Positions 8,798 to 17,771 of a stretch of 64,000 bases of DNA are shown one piece after another (position 1 is the stretch's first letter; the number at the start of each line of letters is the position of its first letter). Where the stretch lies: positions 49,111 to 113,110 of the forward strand of contig CAILUI010000408.1 of the NCBI GenBank assembly GCA_903837355.1. Direction: 5' to 3'. A program made the position numbers and the translations under genes. Below the pieces are notes generated by a model that ran no database searches, was not told where the DNA came from, and saw only the letters and a program-made list of their open reading frames with translations. This stretch comes from an uncultured Victivallales bacterium. Its GTDB lineage: Bacteria; Verrucomicrobiota; Lentisphaeria; Oligosphaerales; JAFGRS01.

Positions 8798-10329
8798 CCA
8801 CCCAAGACGCCAACCCGGCTCCTCTGCGTAACGGCCAGGCCCTGGCGCTGACGCGTCTCCCGCAGCTCAGCCTGGCCGATTTCCGACGGGTCCTGCTCAC
8901 CGCCGTGGCCGAAGGTCGACGTGTCGTCGCCTACTTTGGCGCTGCCAGCGGCGTGGCGGGGACGGTGGACCTGTATCTCATCATGGCTGACGACTCCCGC
9001 AACCGGCTCAATGCCGTGCGCACTGCGGTGACTGGCGCCGAGTTCCCTTCCCTGACCTCGGAATGCCCGCAGGTACACCTCTTCGAGCGCGAGATCGCGG
9101 AGCAGTTCGGGCTGCGGCCGCAGGGCCACCCTTGGCTCAAACCCGTGCGCTACCGTCCCTCGTGGCAGCCGCCGCGTGACGCCTGGGGCCGCGCCCCGGG
9201 AGAACCCATCCTGCCCGGGGTCGGCGACTTCTACCGCGTCGACGGGCAAGACGTCCACGAGGTCGCCGTCGGTCCGGTGCATGCGGGCATCATCGAGCCC
9301 GGCCATTTCCGTTTCCAGTGCCACGGCGAGCATGTCTTCCATCTCGAGATCGCGCTCGGCTACCAACACCGGGGCGTCGAAGAAGCCCTGCCCGGCAGCC
9401 CGACCGGCCGGGCGCTGCACCTCGCCGAGACCCTCGCTGGCGATACCAGTGTCGGCCACGCCTCGGCCTACTGCCAGGTCATCGAGGCGCTGGGCGATAT
9501 CCAGGCGCCGGTTCGGGGGCAGACCCTGCGCGGTATCGCCCTCGAACTCGAACGCCTGGCCAACCACATCGGCGACCTTGGGGCCCTGGCGAACGACGTC
9601 GGCTTCCTGCCCACGTCCGCCTACTGCGGTCGCATCCGTGGTGACGCCCTGAACCTGACGGCCCTGCTCTGCGGCAACCGCTTCGGCCGCGGCTTGCTGC
9701 GCCCCGGCGGGGTCCGTTTCGACGTCGATGCCGAGCGCCTCGCTACCCTGCGCCAACGCCTGGACGCCCTGGAAAGCGATGCCGCCAGTGCCATCAACCT
9801 GCTCTGGGAAACCCCTTCGGTGCTGGCGCGCTTCGAGGGTAAGGGCATCCTGACCAAGGAGGTCTGCCACACCCTGGGCATCGTCGGCCTGCCGGCGCGA
9901 GCCGCGGGCATCGGCCAGGACGCCCGGCGCGACCAGCCGGCGGGGATCTTCCGCTTCGTCCATATCCCGGTCTCAACGTGGAGCACGGGAGACGTCTTCG
10001 CGCGGGCCTACGTGCGCTGGCTGGAGGTGCAACAGTCCATCGTCTTCATCCGGGACCAACTCGGGGCTCTTCCCGGTGGCCCCGTCCAGGGAGGCGTGGG
10101 CGCGCTCAAACCCCAGCACCTCGCCGTGGCTCTGGTCGAGGGCTGGCGCGGCGAACTCTGCCATGTCGCCATCACCGACGGTAACGGCGCCCTGAGCCGC
10201 TACAAAGTCGTGGACCCGTCCTTCCACAACTGGACCGGACTCGCCTACGCCTTGCGCGACCAGCAGATCTCCGATTTCCCGCTCTGCAACAAGAGCTTCA
10301 ACCTCTCCTACTGCGGACACGACCTGTAA
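8794..10329 (+). CDS. hyfG-like: NuoC-NuoD-like large subunit, Ehr type (no NiFe ligands)
   Basis: A 511-residue fusion. Residues 20-120 resemble NuoC (LFEREIAEQFGLRPQGHPWL). The rest resembles NuoD/HycE (VGPVHAGIIEPGHFRFQ, GYQHRGVEEAL). In true group 4 hydrogenases the nickel is held by a CGxC motif after this block and by DPCxxC at the C-terminus. Here the first site reads LAGDTSVGHASAYCQ and the tail reads DFPLCNKSFNLSYCGHDL, so neither CxxC pair exists. It is therefore unlikely to make or use H2. It fits the Ehr class, whose electron donor and acceptor are not settled. No hyp maturation or endopeptidase gene is nearby, which agrees. Confidence 0.9.
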   Translation: MTTQDANPAPLRNGQALALTRLPQLSLADFRRVLLTAVAEGRRVVAYFGAASGVAGTVDLYLIMADDSRNRLNAVRTAVTGAEFPSLTSECPQVHLFEREIAEQFGLRPQGHPWLKPVRYRPSWQPPRDAWGRAPGEPILPGVGDFYRVDGQDVHEVAVGPVHAGIIEPGHFRFQCHGEHVFHLEIALGYQHRGVEEALPGSPTGRALHLAETLAGDTSVGHASAYCQVIEALGDIQAPVRGQTLRGIALELERLANHIGDLGALANDVGFLPTSAYCGRIRGDALNLTALLCGNRFGRGLLRPGGVRFDVDAERLATLRQRLDALESDAASAINLLWETPSVLARFEGKGILTKEVCHTLGIVGLPARAAGIGQDARRDQPAGIFRFVHIPVSTWSTGDVFARAYVRWLEVQQSIVFIRDQLGALPGGPVQGGVGALKPQHLAVALVEGWRGELCHVAITDGNGALSRYKVVDPSFHNWTGLAYALRDQQISDFPLCNKSFNLSYCGHDL

Positions 10330-10357
10330 CCCCCAACGGGGCGCGGAAGAAGACGCC

Positions 10358-11125
10358 ATGCTCAAGATTGCCCTGGCTCGCCTGCACCAAGGTCACCGGA
10401 CCCGGCCCTTCCCCAACGGCCCGCCTCCAGAGTTGCCGGATCGCTACCGCGGCCGCCTGCGCTTCGACCGCAGCCGCTGCCCGACCGACTGCCGGACCTG
10501 CGTCAGCGCCTGCCCGGTGGACGCCATCCGCCTGCCCGGTCCGGCAGCCGCCACCGTCGACCTCGGCCGCTGCCTGTTCTGCACGGACTGCGCCGATGCC
10601 TGTCCGCAACAGGCCATCTCGCACTCACGGGACTACCAGCAGGCCGTGCGGCGGCGCCAGGATCTGGTCGTTGGCCGCGACCAGGAACTGGCCCTGGCCG
10701 AACCGCTGGCGCTCGAGCTCAAACGCCTCCTGGGCCGCTCCCTCAAACTGCGCCAGGTCAGCGCCGGCGGCTGTAACGCCTGCGAGGCCGACACCAACGT
10801 GCTGAACACCCTGGTCTTCGACCTGGCGCGCTTCGGCATCCAATTCGTGGCCTCCCCGCGCCACGCCGATGGCGTCCTGGTGACCGGCCCGGTCTCCACC
10901 AACATGCGCGCCGCGCTGCTGGATACGTACACGGCGGTCCCGGCCCCGAAGATCGTCATCGTCGTCGGCGCCTGCGCCATCTCCGGAGGCCCCTACCTGG
11001 ACCGCCCCGAGACCTGCAACGGGGTCGGCGATCTCCTCCCTGTCGACCTCTACGTCCCCGGCTGCCCGCCCCATCCTTACACCATCCTCGATGGTCTGCT
11101 GCGGCTCTTGGGACGCGCCGGCTGA
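10358..11125 (+). CDS. hyfI-like: Ferredoxin-NuoB fusion small subunit (HyfH-HyfI-like)
   Basis: A 255-residue protein joining two subunits that are separate in E. coli Hyf. Residues 35-90 carry two [4Fe-4S] motifs: Cys41, 45, 48, 52 (first spacing CxxxC rather than CxxC) and Cys72, 75, 78, 82. From about residue 128 it is NuoB/HyfI-like, with the proximal cluster ligands in GGCNACEAD (Cys139, Cys142), GACAISGG (Cys206) and VPGCPPHPY (Cys236). It should relay electrons to the NuoD-like subunit on the cytoplasmic face. It is the last gene of the operon. No formate dehydrogenase or other input module follows, so the electron source is unknown. Confidence 0.92.
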   Translation: MLKIALARLHQGHRTRPFPNGPPPELPDRYRGRLRFDRSRCPTDCRTCVSACPVDAIRLPGPAAATVDLGRCLFCTDCADACPQQAISHSRDYQQAVRRRQDLVVGRDQELALAEPLALELKRLLGRSLKLRQVSAGGCNACEADTNVLNTLVFDLARFGIQFVASPRHADGVLVTGPVSTNMRAALLDTYTAVPAPKIVIVVGACAISGGPYLDRPETCNGVGDLLPVDLYVPGCPPHPYTILDGLLRLLGRAG

Positions 11126-11178
11126 CGCGGCGCGGGGCTCGCGGTTCACCTGCCAGCATGTCCGTCCCGCCCCCGCAA

Positions 11179-11244
11179 GCCGGGTTCTCCGCAACCCGGC
11201 CGCGGGATACGGAGATCCCGCGTTCCACCGGGCCGATGGCCCGG
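11179..11244. terminator. Three stacked hairpins between convergent genes
   Basis: Three perfect stems follow each other: 11179-11186 with 11193-11200 (8 bp, loop of 6), 11201-11208 with 11215-11222 (8 bp, loop of 6), and 11228-11234 with 11238-11244 (7 bp, loop of 3). They lie in the 145-base gap between the end of the Ehr operon and the end of the glycosidase gene on the other strand. They probably stop transcription from both sides. There is no T-run, so the mechanism is not clear. Confidence 0.6.
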
Positions 11245-11270
11245 CTGGAGGGTCCGTCCGGTCCGCCCGT

Positions 11271-14200
11271 TCACCGCCCCAGGCGGCCCAGACGCGGGGT
11301 CGCGACGGTGAACTCGAGGCGTTCGCCGGCGCGACCGTGGTACCCCCCCCAGCCTACCCGCAACTCCACAAGCTGGGCGCGGTCCAGCACGCCATCGCCA
11401 GCCTTGTTCCAGGCCACTGGCGCCAGCCGGTCCCAAGGCACCCAGGCGCACTGGTGGCCCGACTCGTTCAGAGCAAACCCCAACGGTGCCAGAAACTCGC
11501 CCCCATCCGCCTCGACGGCGAATAGGTAAGCCGGCGCGCCAATGTCCTGCCCGGCGGGGACATCCATGTCGATCACGATGAAGTCCGCCTGCGACCCGTC
11601 CACCGCCGGACTGAAGCGCAAGCGCAGGAACAGGAAGGTGTCGACGTCACTCTTGCGGACCTCTCCCATCACGCGCCAGCCCGGCTGACCATCGGCGAGA
11701 TGGGCCGTGACCACCGGCTCAGCGGCCACAAATTCGCCCGGGGTTGGTTCGACATCGCGGGTAGGAAGGATGGCCGCCGCCTCGGCTTGGACCGTCCCCC
11801 CAACCGCCGCCAGGAGCTGCCGCTCCCGCGCCTGCGGCCAGCGCAACACGACGGCGTCATAGGCATCCAGGTCGACGTCGACCTCGGGGCCGGGCAACGT
11901 GGTCCGGGCCCCCGTGCCGGGATCCCAGGCCTCGCCGGCACCGCTGGCAGCAATCGTAACCTGGCCACGGAACGGCAGCGGGCTGTCGTTGATCAGCAAG
12001 TAGACGTCGGCCCCATCAATCCGCCGGTGCGTAGCCCGCAGCGGCGCCTTGGCGGGCACGCGCACATCAGGTTCCAGGAGCCGGTCCAGCAGACCCGGCA
12101 ACAGCGACTCCATGCCGGCCGGCAGGAAGGCACCCGTGCCTCCCGCCACCGTCTGGACCGTGGGCGCTGCGGCTGTGCCGAACCACTGCTGCCCAGCCGC
12201 TACCACCGCGGGCGCCGGGAACTCGCGCTCGCTGTTGGCCGGTCGCAGGGCCAGGCCGATGACCACGCCGCCGGCGCGATGGAAGGCCGTGATCTTGTCC
12301 CAGGCTGCCGTCGGCAGCGTTTCGACGCCCGGCAAAACCAGCACCTTCCAGCGCAGCTTGCCATGTACCAGTGTGCCGCCTTCCAGCGTGGCCTCCGCCA
12401 ACGCCTGCGCATCAACAATCGTGACCTCACGACCGGCGCCGTACAAGGCTTCGAGCGCACCCAGGTAGGCCTGCTCGATGCGCATGGCGGTCGGATTGCG
12501 GGTGGCCTGGTGCGGGGCGGGGTCGTAGTATGGCCAGAGGCTCTCGACCGGGTAGACGACGGCCACATCGGCCACCTGGTAACCGCCGCGCAGCGCGGTG
12601 CAGCAGCGTCCGACGTACTCGTTCAGCCGCATCAGTTCCGCGCCCGTCAGGCCGGCAAAGGAGTAGTAGCTGGTGATGGTGTTGATGCCGCTGACCACCT
12701 GCCGGTTGATGGTGCCGCGGATTTCGGCCAGAGTCACCTCCTGCGGCGGCCGCGTGTCGCCGGCCGGGCGATAGCGCTGCACATGGTCGGAGGTCTCGGA
12801 CATGGTCAGGGTGCGACCCTCGAGTTCGGCCGCGCTCGCCGCGAGCCGGGCGCTGATCCAGGGCACCTGCGGCGGCAGGCTGGTCAGGCAGTCGATGCTG
12901 GGCGCATCCAGGTCGCGCAGGCAGGCGAAGAGGCTGCCATAGAACGGGACATGCATCCGCAACCCCTCTTCCCACAGGAAGTGGCCGCCAGAGGGCACGT
13001 TGTGCGCCCGACACCAGGCGCGGACGGGCTGCGTAAAACTCGCCCGCACCACCTCCGTCACCGTTTGCCAGAAGTCATAGCGGACCTGCCGTGCCCGCGG
13101 GCTGTCGGCGAACGCCAGCGCCGCCAACTCGGGCTCCAGCGGGTAGCCGCGCCGCCGCGCAAACTCCGGCGCCAGGTTCGCCGACCACGGCAGTACGGCA
13201 TAGGGCATCGGCGCCAAAAAGGCGCTCATCAGCGAAGGCTCGTCGGTGAACGTCGCCTGGAAGATGGACCCCAGGTCGGCCCCGAGTTCGCGGGCATAGG
13301 CGTCGTGAGTCAGCGCCAAGTAGCGTGCGGTAGGTTCCGGCAACAGCAGATTGGTGTAGGGCTGGTGCCGAAATACGTTCATGGCGGCGTGGGTACCGTC
13401 GTAGATGCGGTCGCGCGTCATCAGCACCACCTGCCAGCGGCCAGGCGGCGGCGTCCAGCGCAACTCGCCGGCATGGATCATCCAGGTCAGCGGCACCGCC
13501 GCCGCGGACGCCGGACCGGTCGGGTAGGCCGTCGCCAGCAGCAGGGCGCCGGGAGGGACTTTCAGCGTCACGGGCCCCTCGGTGCGAACGCTGGCCACCA
13601 GCAGTCCTTCGGGCTCCCACTCGGGGTGCCCCTCAAGAACCTGCCCGCCGGCGGTGCCGGACGGATAGCCTTTCTCGTCATAGAGCCAGAGCGCCATCCG
13701 CAGTTCGCGTGCTCTGGCGACCACGCGGCGCAACTGCTCCCAGGCCTCAGGGTTGCGCAGGTAGTCGTCACCCCAGGCCACGTTGGTGGCGACGCCGCCG
13801 AAGCCCTGGGCGCGCAGGGTCTCCAGCAGGCCGATATCGGCCCCCGGCCCCGCTGGCCAGGCGTGCGTGATCTTCAGGATCCGCGCCGAGCCGGGCGGAT
13901 CCAGGAAGCGCTCGGCGAATGGACGGTCCTCGGCAGGCAGTGCTTTCACACTCATCTCCTTCTCGGGCAGGAGCGACAACTGCGGCCCGACGATACCCCC
14001 CGGGCCGCCTTGGTCCCGGACCTGGATGGCAAGCGTATTCACCTCACCGTAGCGCACCACGGCAGGCGGTACCAGGTAACGCCGTAGCGCCGCCGAAGGC
14101 ACGGGCAGCCCCGGTCCCGTTTCCCCTACGAGCTGGCCGTTGACGAAGGCGCGATCCACATCGTCCACTGCACCCAGTTGCAGCACCAGCACCTCCCCTT

Positions 14201-14564
14201 GCCACGCCGCCGGAATGACCACACTGCGCCGGTACCAGGCGACGCCATCGTAGTCCGACCAAGGCATGGTACCCTTGGGCGCAGGCGGCTGCCCGGGCCG
14301 AGGCTCAGTCACGCCCTGTGCCTCCCAAACCCCGGGCGCACGCAGTTCCCGCCAGTCCGAGTCATTGAAGGCCGGATGCTGCCAGCCCGCGGCCGCGCCA
14401 ACCTCCTGGGGGTCGGTGGCAAAACGCCAGGGGCCCTCGAGATTCCCCAGGAATGCCTCCAGCGTGGTGACCTCGCCAGCCTGTGCCGAGGCCCAGGCAA
14501 GGGTCACGGCCAGCACGGCCAGGCGGAGGATGGAGTGACGGCAGCGGCCATGGGCAGAAGCCAT
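11271..14564 (-). CDS. Secreted glycoside hydrolase, GH106/GH2-like
   Basis: 1097 residues with a signal peptide (core LRLAVLAVTLAWASAQA). Residues about 40-200 are a GH2-type sugar-binding beta-sandwich (GWQHPAFNDSDWRELRAPGVWE, then VAWYRRSVVIP). A TIM-barrel follows with ALWLYDEKGYPSGTAGG (about 291-307), a block typical of GH106 alpha-L-rhamnosidases and related unclassified families. Further beta domains lie at the C-terminus. It probably removes a terminal sugar such as rhamnose from polysaccharide fragments in the periplasm or outside; the substrate cannot be read from sequence. It is the last gene of the minus-strand block, 22 bases after the dihaem protein. Confidence 0.8.
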   Translation of the reverse strand: MASAHGRCRHSILRLAVLAVTLAWASAQAGEVTTLEAFLGNLEGPWRFATDPQEVGAAAGWQHPAFNDSDWRELRAPGVWEAQGVTEPRPGQPPAPKGTMPWSDYDGVAWYRRSVVIPAAWQGEVLVLQLGAVDDVDRAFVNGQLVGETGPGLPVPSAALRRYLVPPAVVRYGEVNTLAIQVRDQGGPGGIVGPQLSLLPEKEMSVKALPAEDRPFAERFLDPPGSARILKITHAWPAGPGADIGLLETLRAQGFGGVATNVAWGDDYLRNPEAWEQLRRVVARARELRMALWLYDEKGYPSGTAGGQVLEGHPEWEPEGLLVASVRTEGPVTLKVPPGALLLATAYPTGPASAAAVPLTWMIHAGELRWTPPPGRWQVVLMTRDRIYDGTHAAMNVFRHQPYTNLLLPEPTARYLALTHDAYARELGADLGSIFQATFTDEPSLMSAFLAPMPYAVLPWSANLAPEFARRRGYPLEPELAALAFADSPRARQVRYDFWQTVTEVVRASFTQPVRAWCRAHNVPSGGHFLWEEGLRMHVPFYGSLFACLRDLDAPSIDCLTSLPPQVPWISARLAASAAELEGRTLTMSETSDHVQRYRPAGDTRPPQEVTLAEIRGTINRQVVSGINTITSYYSFAGLTGAELMRLNEYVGRCCTALRGGYQVADVAVVYPVESLWPYYDPAPHQATRNPTAMRIEQAYLGALEALYGAGREVTIVDAQALAEATLEGGTLVHGKLRWKVLVLPGVETLPTAAWDKITAFHRAGGVVIGLALRPANSEREFPAPAVVAAGQQWFGTAAAPTVQTVAGGTGAFLPAGMESLLPGLLDRLLEPDVRVPAKAPLRATHRRIDGADVYLLINDSPLPFRGQVTIAASGAGEAWDPGTGARTTLPGPEVDVDLDAYDAVVLRWPQARERQLLAAVGGTVQAEAAAILPTRDVEPTPGEFVAAEPVVTAHLADGQPGWRVMGEVRKSDVDTFLFLRLRFSPAVDGSQADFIVIDMDVPAGQDIGAPAYLFAVEADGGEFLAPLGFALNESGHQCAWVPWDRLAPVAWNKAGDGVLDRAQLVELRVGWGGYHGRAGERLEFTVATPRLGRLGR

Positions 14565-14586
14565 TGCGGCTCACTTTCGTTGGCGG

Positions 14587-17500
14587 TTACGGGCGGGGCG
14601 GCGGGTCCGTCGGGGTGGTCACGATGTCGTCGTAGCTGCCGTAGTAGGGCGCATTACAGTCAATCCAGGCCGCCAGCGCCTGCCAGTCAGCCAGGGGCAG
14701 CTTGACCTTGCCGTGGCCGTCCTTGAGCAGCTTCATCAGCGGGCTGACCGCCGAGCCGACAGCGTAGGGCGCCAGCGGCAGCTTGGCGCCGGCGTATCCC
14801 CCCACGGTGACCTGCTTGACGTGGGGCTGCAGCGCCAGGAAGGAGTCGCTGACACAATGCTGCGGTCCCTCGTCGCCATCGGCCGGCGCCGGCGCCGTAA
14901 CCTGCCGTAACCCGCGCAGATCGAAGGCTTTGCCCGGGGTCGTCAGGCCATCATGGCAGGCGATGCAGTGACGGTCCAGGACCGGCTGCACCACGCGCGG
15001 GAAACGCAGCGGTCCTGCACCCCAGGGCGGCGGTTCGATGGCCCGCGGCGGCTCGTCCGCGGCCAGGGGCCGCCGTCCCCGCAGAGCGGCCGTCGCCGGC
15101 GACTCGTGGCAACCGACGCAGCCCTGGGTCTCACCCGGCAGGAGGTTGACGTAGTTGCGCATGCGCCGCACCTCCAGGAAGTCCTCGTCCAGCGCTTCGA
15201 GGAAGATCAAGCGGTTGGCCGGGACCTCGAAAAACGCCGAGCCGTCCGCCGCCACCGGCACGATGCCGAGCACGCCGCGCATATCCCAGCCGCTGCCCAC
15301 GCCGGCGTCGCAGCGGTGCGGGTTGGTATGCCGTGTCTTGACATAGCTCTCGCAGACCCGCAGCCAGCGCACCGTGCCCCGCGGCACGCCCTCCAGGCCG
15401 AGGTTGACATCCTGCACCAGGAGGCGCCCCGGCGCGTTGGGCGCGTCGTCTGGACGAACCTCCGGCAGGCGCCGCGGCTGCGCCCGCGGCCGCAGCGGCT
15501 GCGGCGCGTAACAGGAAAAGCCCGCCCCGCGAAATACCAGTTCGCGCAGGCCGGCGGCGTGGAAGAGGTAGAGGCCATAGCCGTCGCGGGCAGCGTCGTT
15601 GGTCTCGTGGCTGTAACTGACCAGAAAGAGCCGTGCGCTGAGCGGCCAGGGCGAGGCATACCAGCCCGTGGCGTTCTGGGTGTTGGAGATGGGGGCGATG
15701 TCGGGTTCCGCCTTGAGCGTGCGTTCGTCCAGCCCGAAGGCCTCCGGGTAGCCGATCTCCGGGGTCAGGTTGACGAGGCCAGCCGGCCCGCCGCGGTTCT
15801 GGTTGAGATCGGCGATCATGAGCGGCCCGGCGCAGGTGTTGTGATGGGCCGCGCCGACCGCCACCACCTGCCGTGTGCCCGCGATCTGGCGGGCCTCCTG
15901 CAGGGCAACCGGCCCGCGCGAGAAGGCATACCAGTCGCCGTAGGCGAGTTGGGCGCGCGTACCATCGGGGTTCACGACCCAGAGGGGCTGGATGAGGTTG
16001 TAGCACTTCATCACATAGTCCCAGCGAGTGTAGAGGATACGGCCGTCGTCGAGCATGGCCGGATAGAACTCGGTGTCCTGAGGCTCGGTGATGGGACGGA
16101 CGTCGCTGCCGTCGGCATTCATCACATAGAGGCCGAAGACCAGGGCCCAGTCGCCGCACTGGACCATGCGTCCTGCGCGGGAGGAGGTGAAGCAGATACG
16201 GCCATCGGGGAGGTAGCAGGGCTCGGTATCCTCGGCCGTGTCGTCATCGGTGAGGCGGCGCAGGTCGGAGCCGTCGACACCGATCTCGTAGAGGTCGTAC
16301 ATCTGGCAGGCGCCACCGCGATACGCCGTGCTGTTGGCCGGGTCCTGCGGATCGTACTGCGCATGGCCGCCGGAAACCGGGTAGCCCGTGGGCGGCTGGC
16401 GTGGACGAGCCAGGGGAAAGACGATGCGGGTGGCATCGAATGACAGGTCCGGCCGGCCGACCCCGGCCGCCCGCGCCAGCTCCTCGGGCAGGAGTTCGCG
16501 CAGGGCGCCATCCGGCCCCAGGCCCTCGAGGATGCAGAGGTTGGCTCCCGGTATCTGCGCCTCACCGACCCGATGTGCACACTGATGGTCGATGTACGGC
16601 CACTGACGCTTCACAAACAGTACCCGGTCGACGCTCGCAGCCGGGTCCGCAAACAACAGATCACGCACGGCCCAGCGCGCCTCGCGGTAAAGCTGCAGCG
16701 CCGCGGCGGGGACCGGCGGCGCGTTACCGCCGAGGCGCAGATGGCGCGCCAGCAGCGCCTCCGGCAGGCCGGCCTCGGCAACCGGTTCCGACGACCACAG
16801 TTCGATGCCAGAGACGACCGCATTCGGTCCCTCCAGCACGCGCACACCAATGTCCACGGCGCCATCTGCCACGGCCGCGGCGGGGAGGTCAGACCACCGC
16901 TCCACGATCACCCCGGTGCTGAGCTCAACGCTGCCCAGACCGACCCCGTCCACCTGCAGCTCGAGCTGGCGCCGCGCATCCGTCCCATACAGGGTCAGGA
17001 GACGATAGCGGGCCTGTGGCGCCAGGCCGTCGAAGCGGTAGAGCACCTGCTGCGGGTCCCAGGCCACCGTGGGCAGACTGGTGACCGTGCCGGGGCGCAC
17101 CTGGCGCATCGGGAACGTGTAGTCCTGCGCCCGCACCCGGCCGGTGTCGAGGGGCGCGCCCACGCCGCAGACCGCGGCCCGCACCAGGTACAGGCCGTCG
17201 GGACCGCGTAGTGCGGCCGCGGGATCCGGCCTGGGCAGGCTGGCGTATAGCTCACGGGTACGGACCTCGATGGCGTCCAGTCGTTCACGGCAGGCACGAA
17301 CCGCCTCCTCGCCGTCCGTGCGCCCCCGCTCAGCCAGCAGCCGCCGACCGCGACCCAGCAGGCCGGCGATGGACTCCGCGGACCCGGCCGGACAGCCACG
17401 CACCGACTCCTCGCGCTCCCAGTCCGCCTCGACCGCTGTGCGGGCAGCGGCAGACAAGGGCGGCGCCGCAGCCAGCGGCTGGGGCACCCCGCCGAGCACA

Positions 17501-17637
17501 AGCAGCGCCAGGACAAGCCGCGCCGCGGTCCGGCGTACGCCATCGAACGAGAGGGAGATCTCCCAGAACGAGACGCTGCTGACCATGACCTCGGCGAAAC
17601 GGGCCATGAACTCAACCACAGTCAGTGTCTTGAGCAT
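14587..17637 (-). CDS. Dihaem beta-propeller protein, hydrazine synthase alpha-like
   Basis: 1016 residues, exported. After a polar lead of about 35 residues there is a hydrophobic export segment (RLVLALLVLGGVPQPLAAA). The middle has TolB/PD40-type propeller repeats (YEIGVDGSDLRRLTDDDTAEDTEP, YVMNADGSDVRPIT) resembling the HZS-alpha middle domain. The C-terminus has two c-type haem motifs, CVGCH (about 840-844) and CIACH (about 891-895), before a short tail. Such proteins are common in Planctomycetes and relatives. Only a few belong to true hydrazine synthase, and no beta/gamma partner is here. A redox or sensing role in the periplasm is inferred. The ATG at 17637 has GGAGAG seven bases upstream. 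Confidence 0.8.
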   Translation of the reverse strand: MLKTLTVVEFMARFAEVMVSSVSFWEISLSFDGVRRTAARLVLALLVLGGVPQPLAAAPPLSAAARTAVEADWEREESVRGCPAGSAESIAGLLGRGRRLLAERGRTDGEEAVRACRERLDAIEVRTRELYASLPRPDPAAALRGPDGLYLVRAAVCGVGAPLDTGRVRAQDYTFPMRQVRPGTVTSLPTVAWDPQQVLYRFDGLAPQARYRLLTLYGTDARRQLELQVDGVGLGSVELSTGVIVERWSDLPAAAVADGAVDIGVRVLEGPNAVVSGIELWSSEPVAEAGLPEALLARHLRLGGNAPPVPAAALQLYREARWAVRDLLFADPAASVDRVLFVKRQWPYIDHQCAHRVGEAQIPGANLCILEGLGPDGALRELLPEELARAAGVGRPDLSFDATRIVFPLARPRQPPTGYPVSGGHAQYDPQDPANSTAYRGGACQMYDLYEIGVDGSDLRRLTDDDTAEDTEPCYLPDGRICFTSSRAGRMVQCGDWALVFGLYVMNADGSDVRPITEPQDTEFYPAMLDDGRILYTRWDYVMKCYNLIQPLWVVNPDGTRAQLAYGDWYAFSRGPVALQEARQIAGTRQVVAVGAAHHNTCAGPLMIADLNQNRGGPAGLVNLTPEIGYPEAFGLDERTLKAEPDIAPISNTQNATGWYASPWPLSARLFLVSYSHETNDAARDGYGLYLFHAAGLRELVFRGAGFSCYAPQPLRPRAQPRRLPEVRPDDAPNAPGRLLVQDVNLGLEGVPRGTVRWLRVCESYVKTRHTNPHRCDAGVGSGWDMRGVLGIVPVAADGSAFFEVPANRLIFLEALDEDFLEVRRMRNYVNLLPGETQGCVGCHESPATAALRGRRPLAADEPPRAIEPPPWGAGPLRFPRVVQPVLDRHCIACHDGLTTPGKAFDLRGLRQVTAPAPADGDEGPQHCVSDSFLALQPHVKQVTVGGYAGAKLPLAPYAVGSAVSPLMKLLKDGHGKVKLPLADWQALAAWIDCNAPYYGSYDDIVTTPTDPPPRP

Positions 17638-17771
17638 GCCCGCACTCTCCACTGCAACGCCTCACAGCCGCCGGCAAACCATAGGCCGCCAGGGTCATCG
17701 TGTCAACGTGTCGGGAAGCCTCACCCGTTCTGACGCATACCGCTGGCGTTGGGCGGCTTGGCGACATCGCC

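Noticed and set aside
8794..10329. Functional [NiFe] hydrogenase-4 or formate hydrogenlyase
   Set aside because: Both CxxC nickel-binding motifs of the large subunit are absent, and no formate dehydrogenase or hyp genes are in the window.
11700..14087. Long plus-strand open frame opposite the GH106-like gene
   Set aside because: Arg/Gly-rich shadow with no recognisable motifs; the minus-strand gene has a signal peptide and domain signatures.
14587..17637. Hydrazine synthase (anammox)
   Set aside because: Only the propeller and haem layout resembles the alpha subunit. No beta/gamma genes or other anammox genes are nearby, and such proteins are widespread in non-anammox PVC bacteria.
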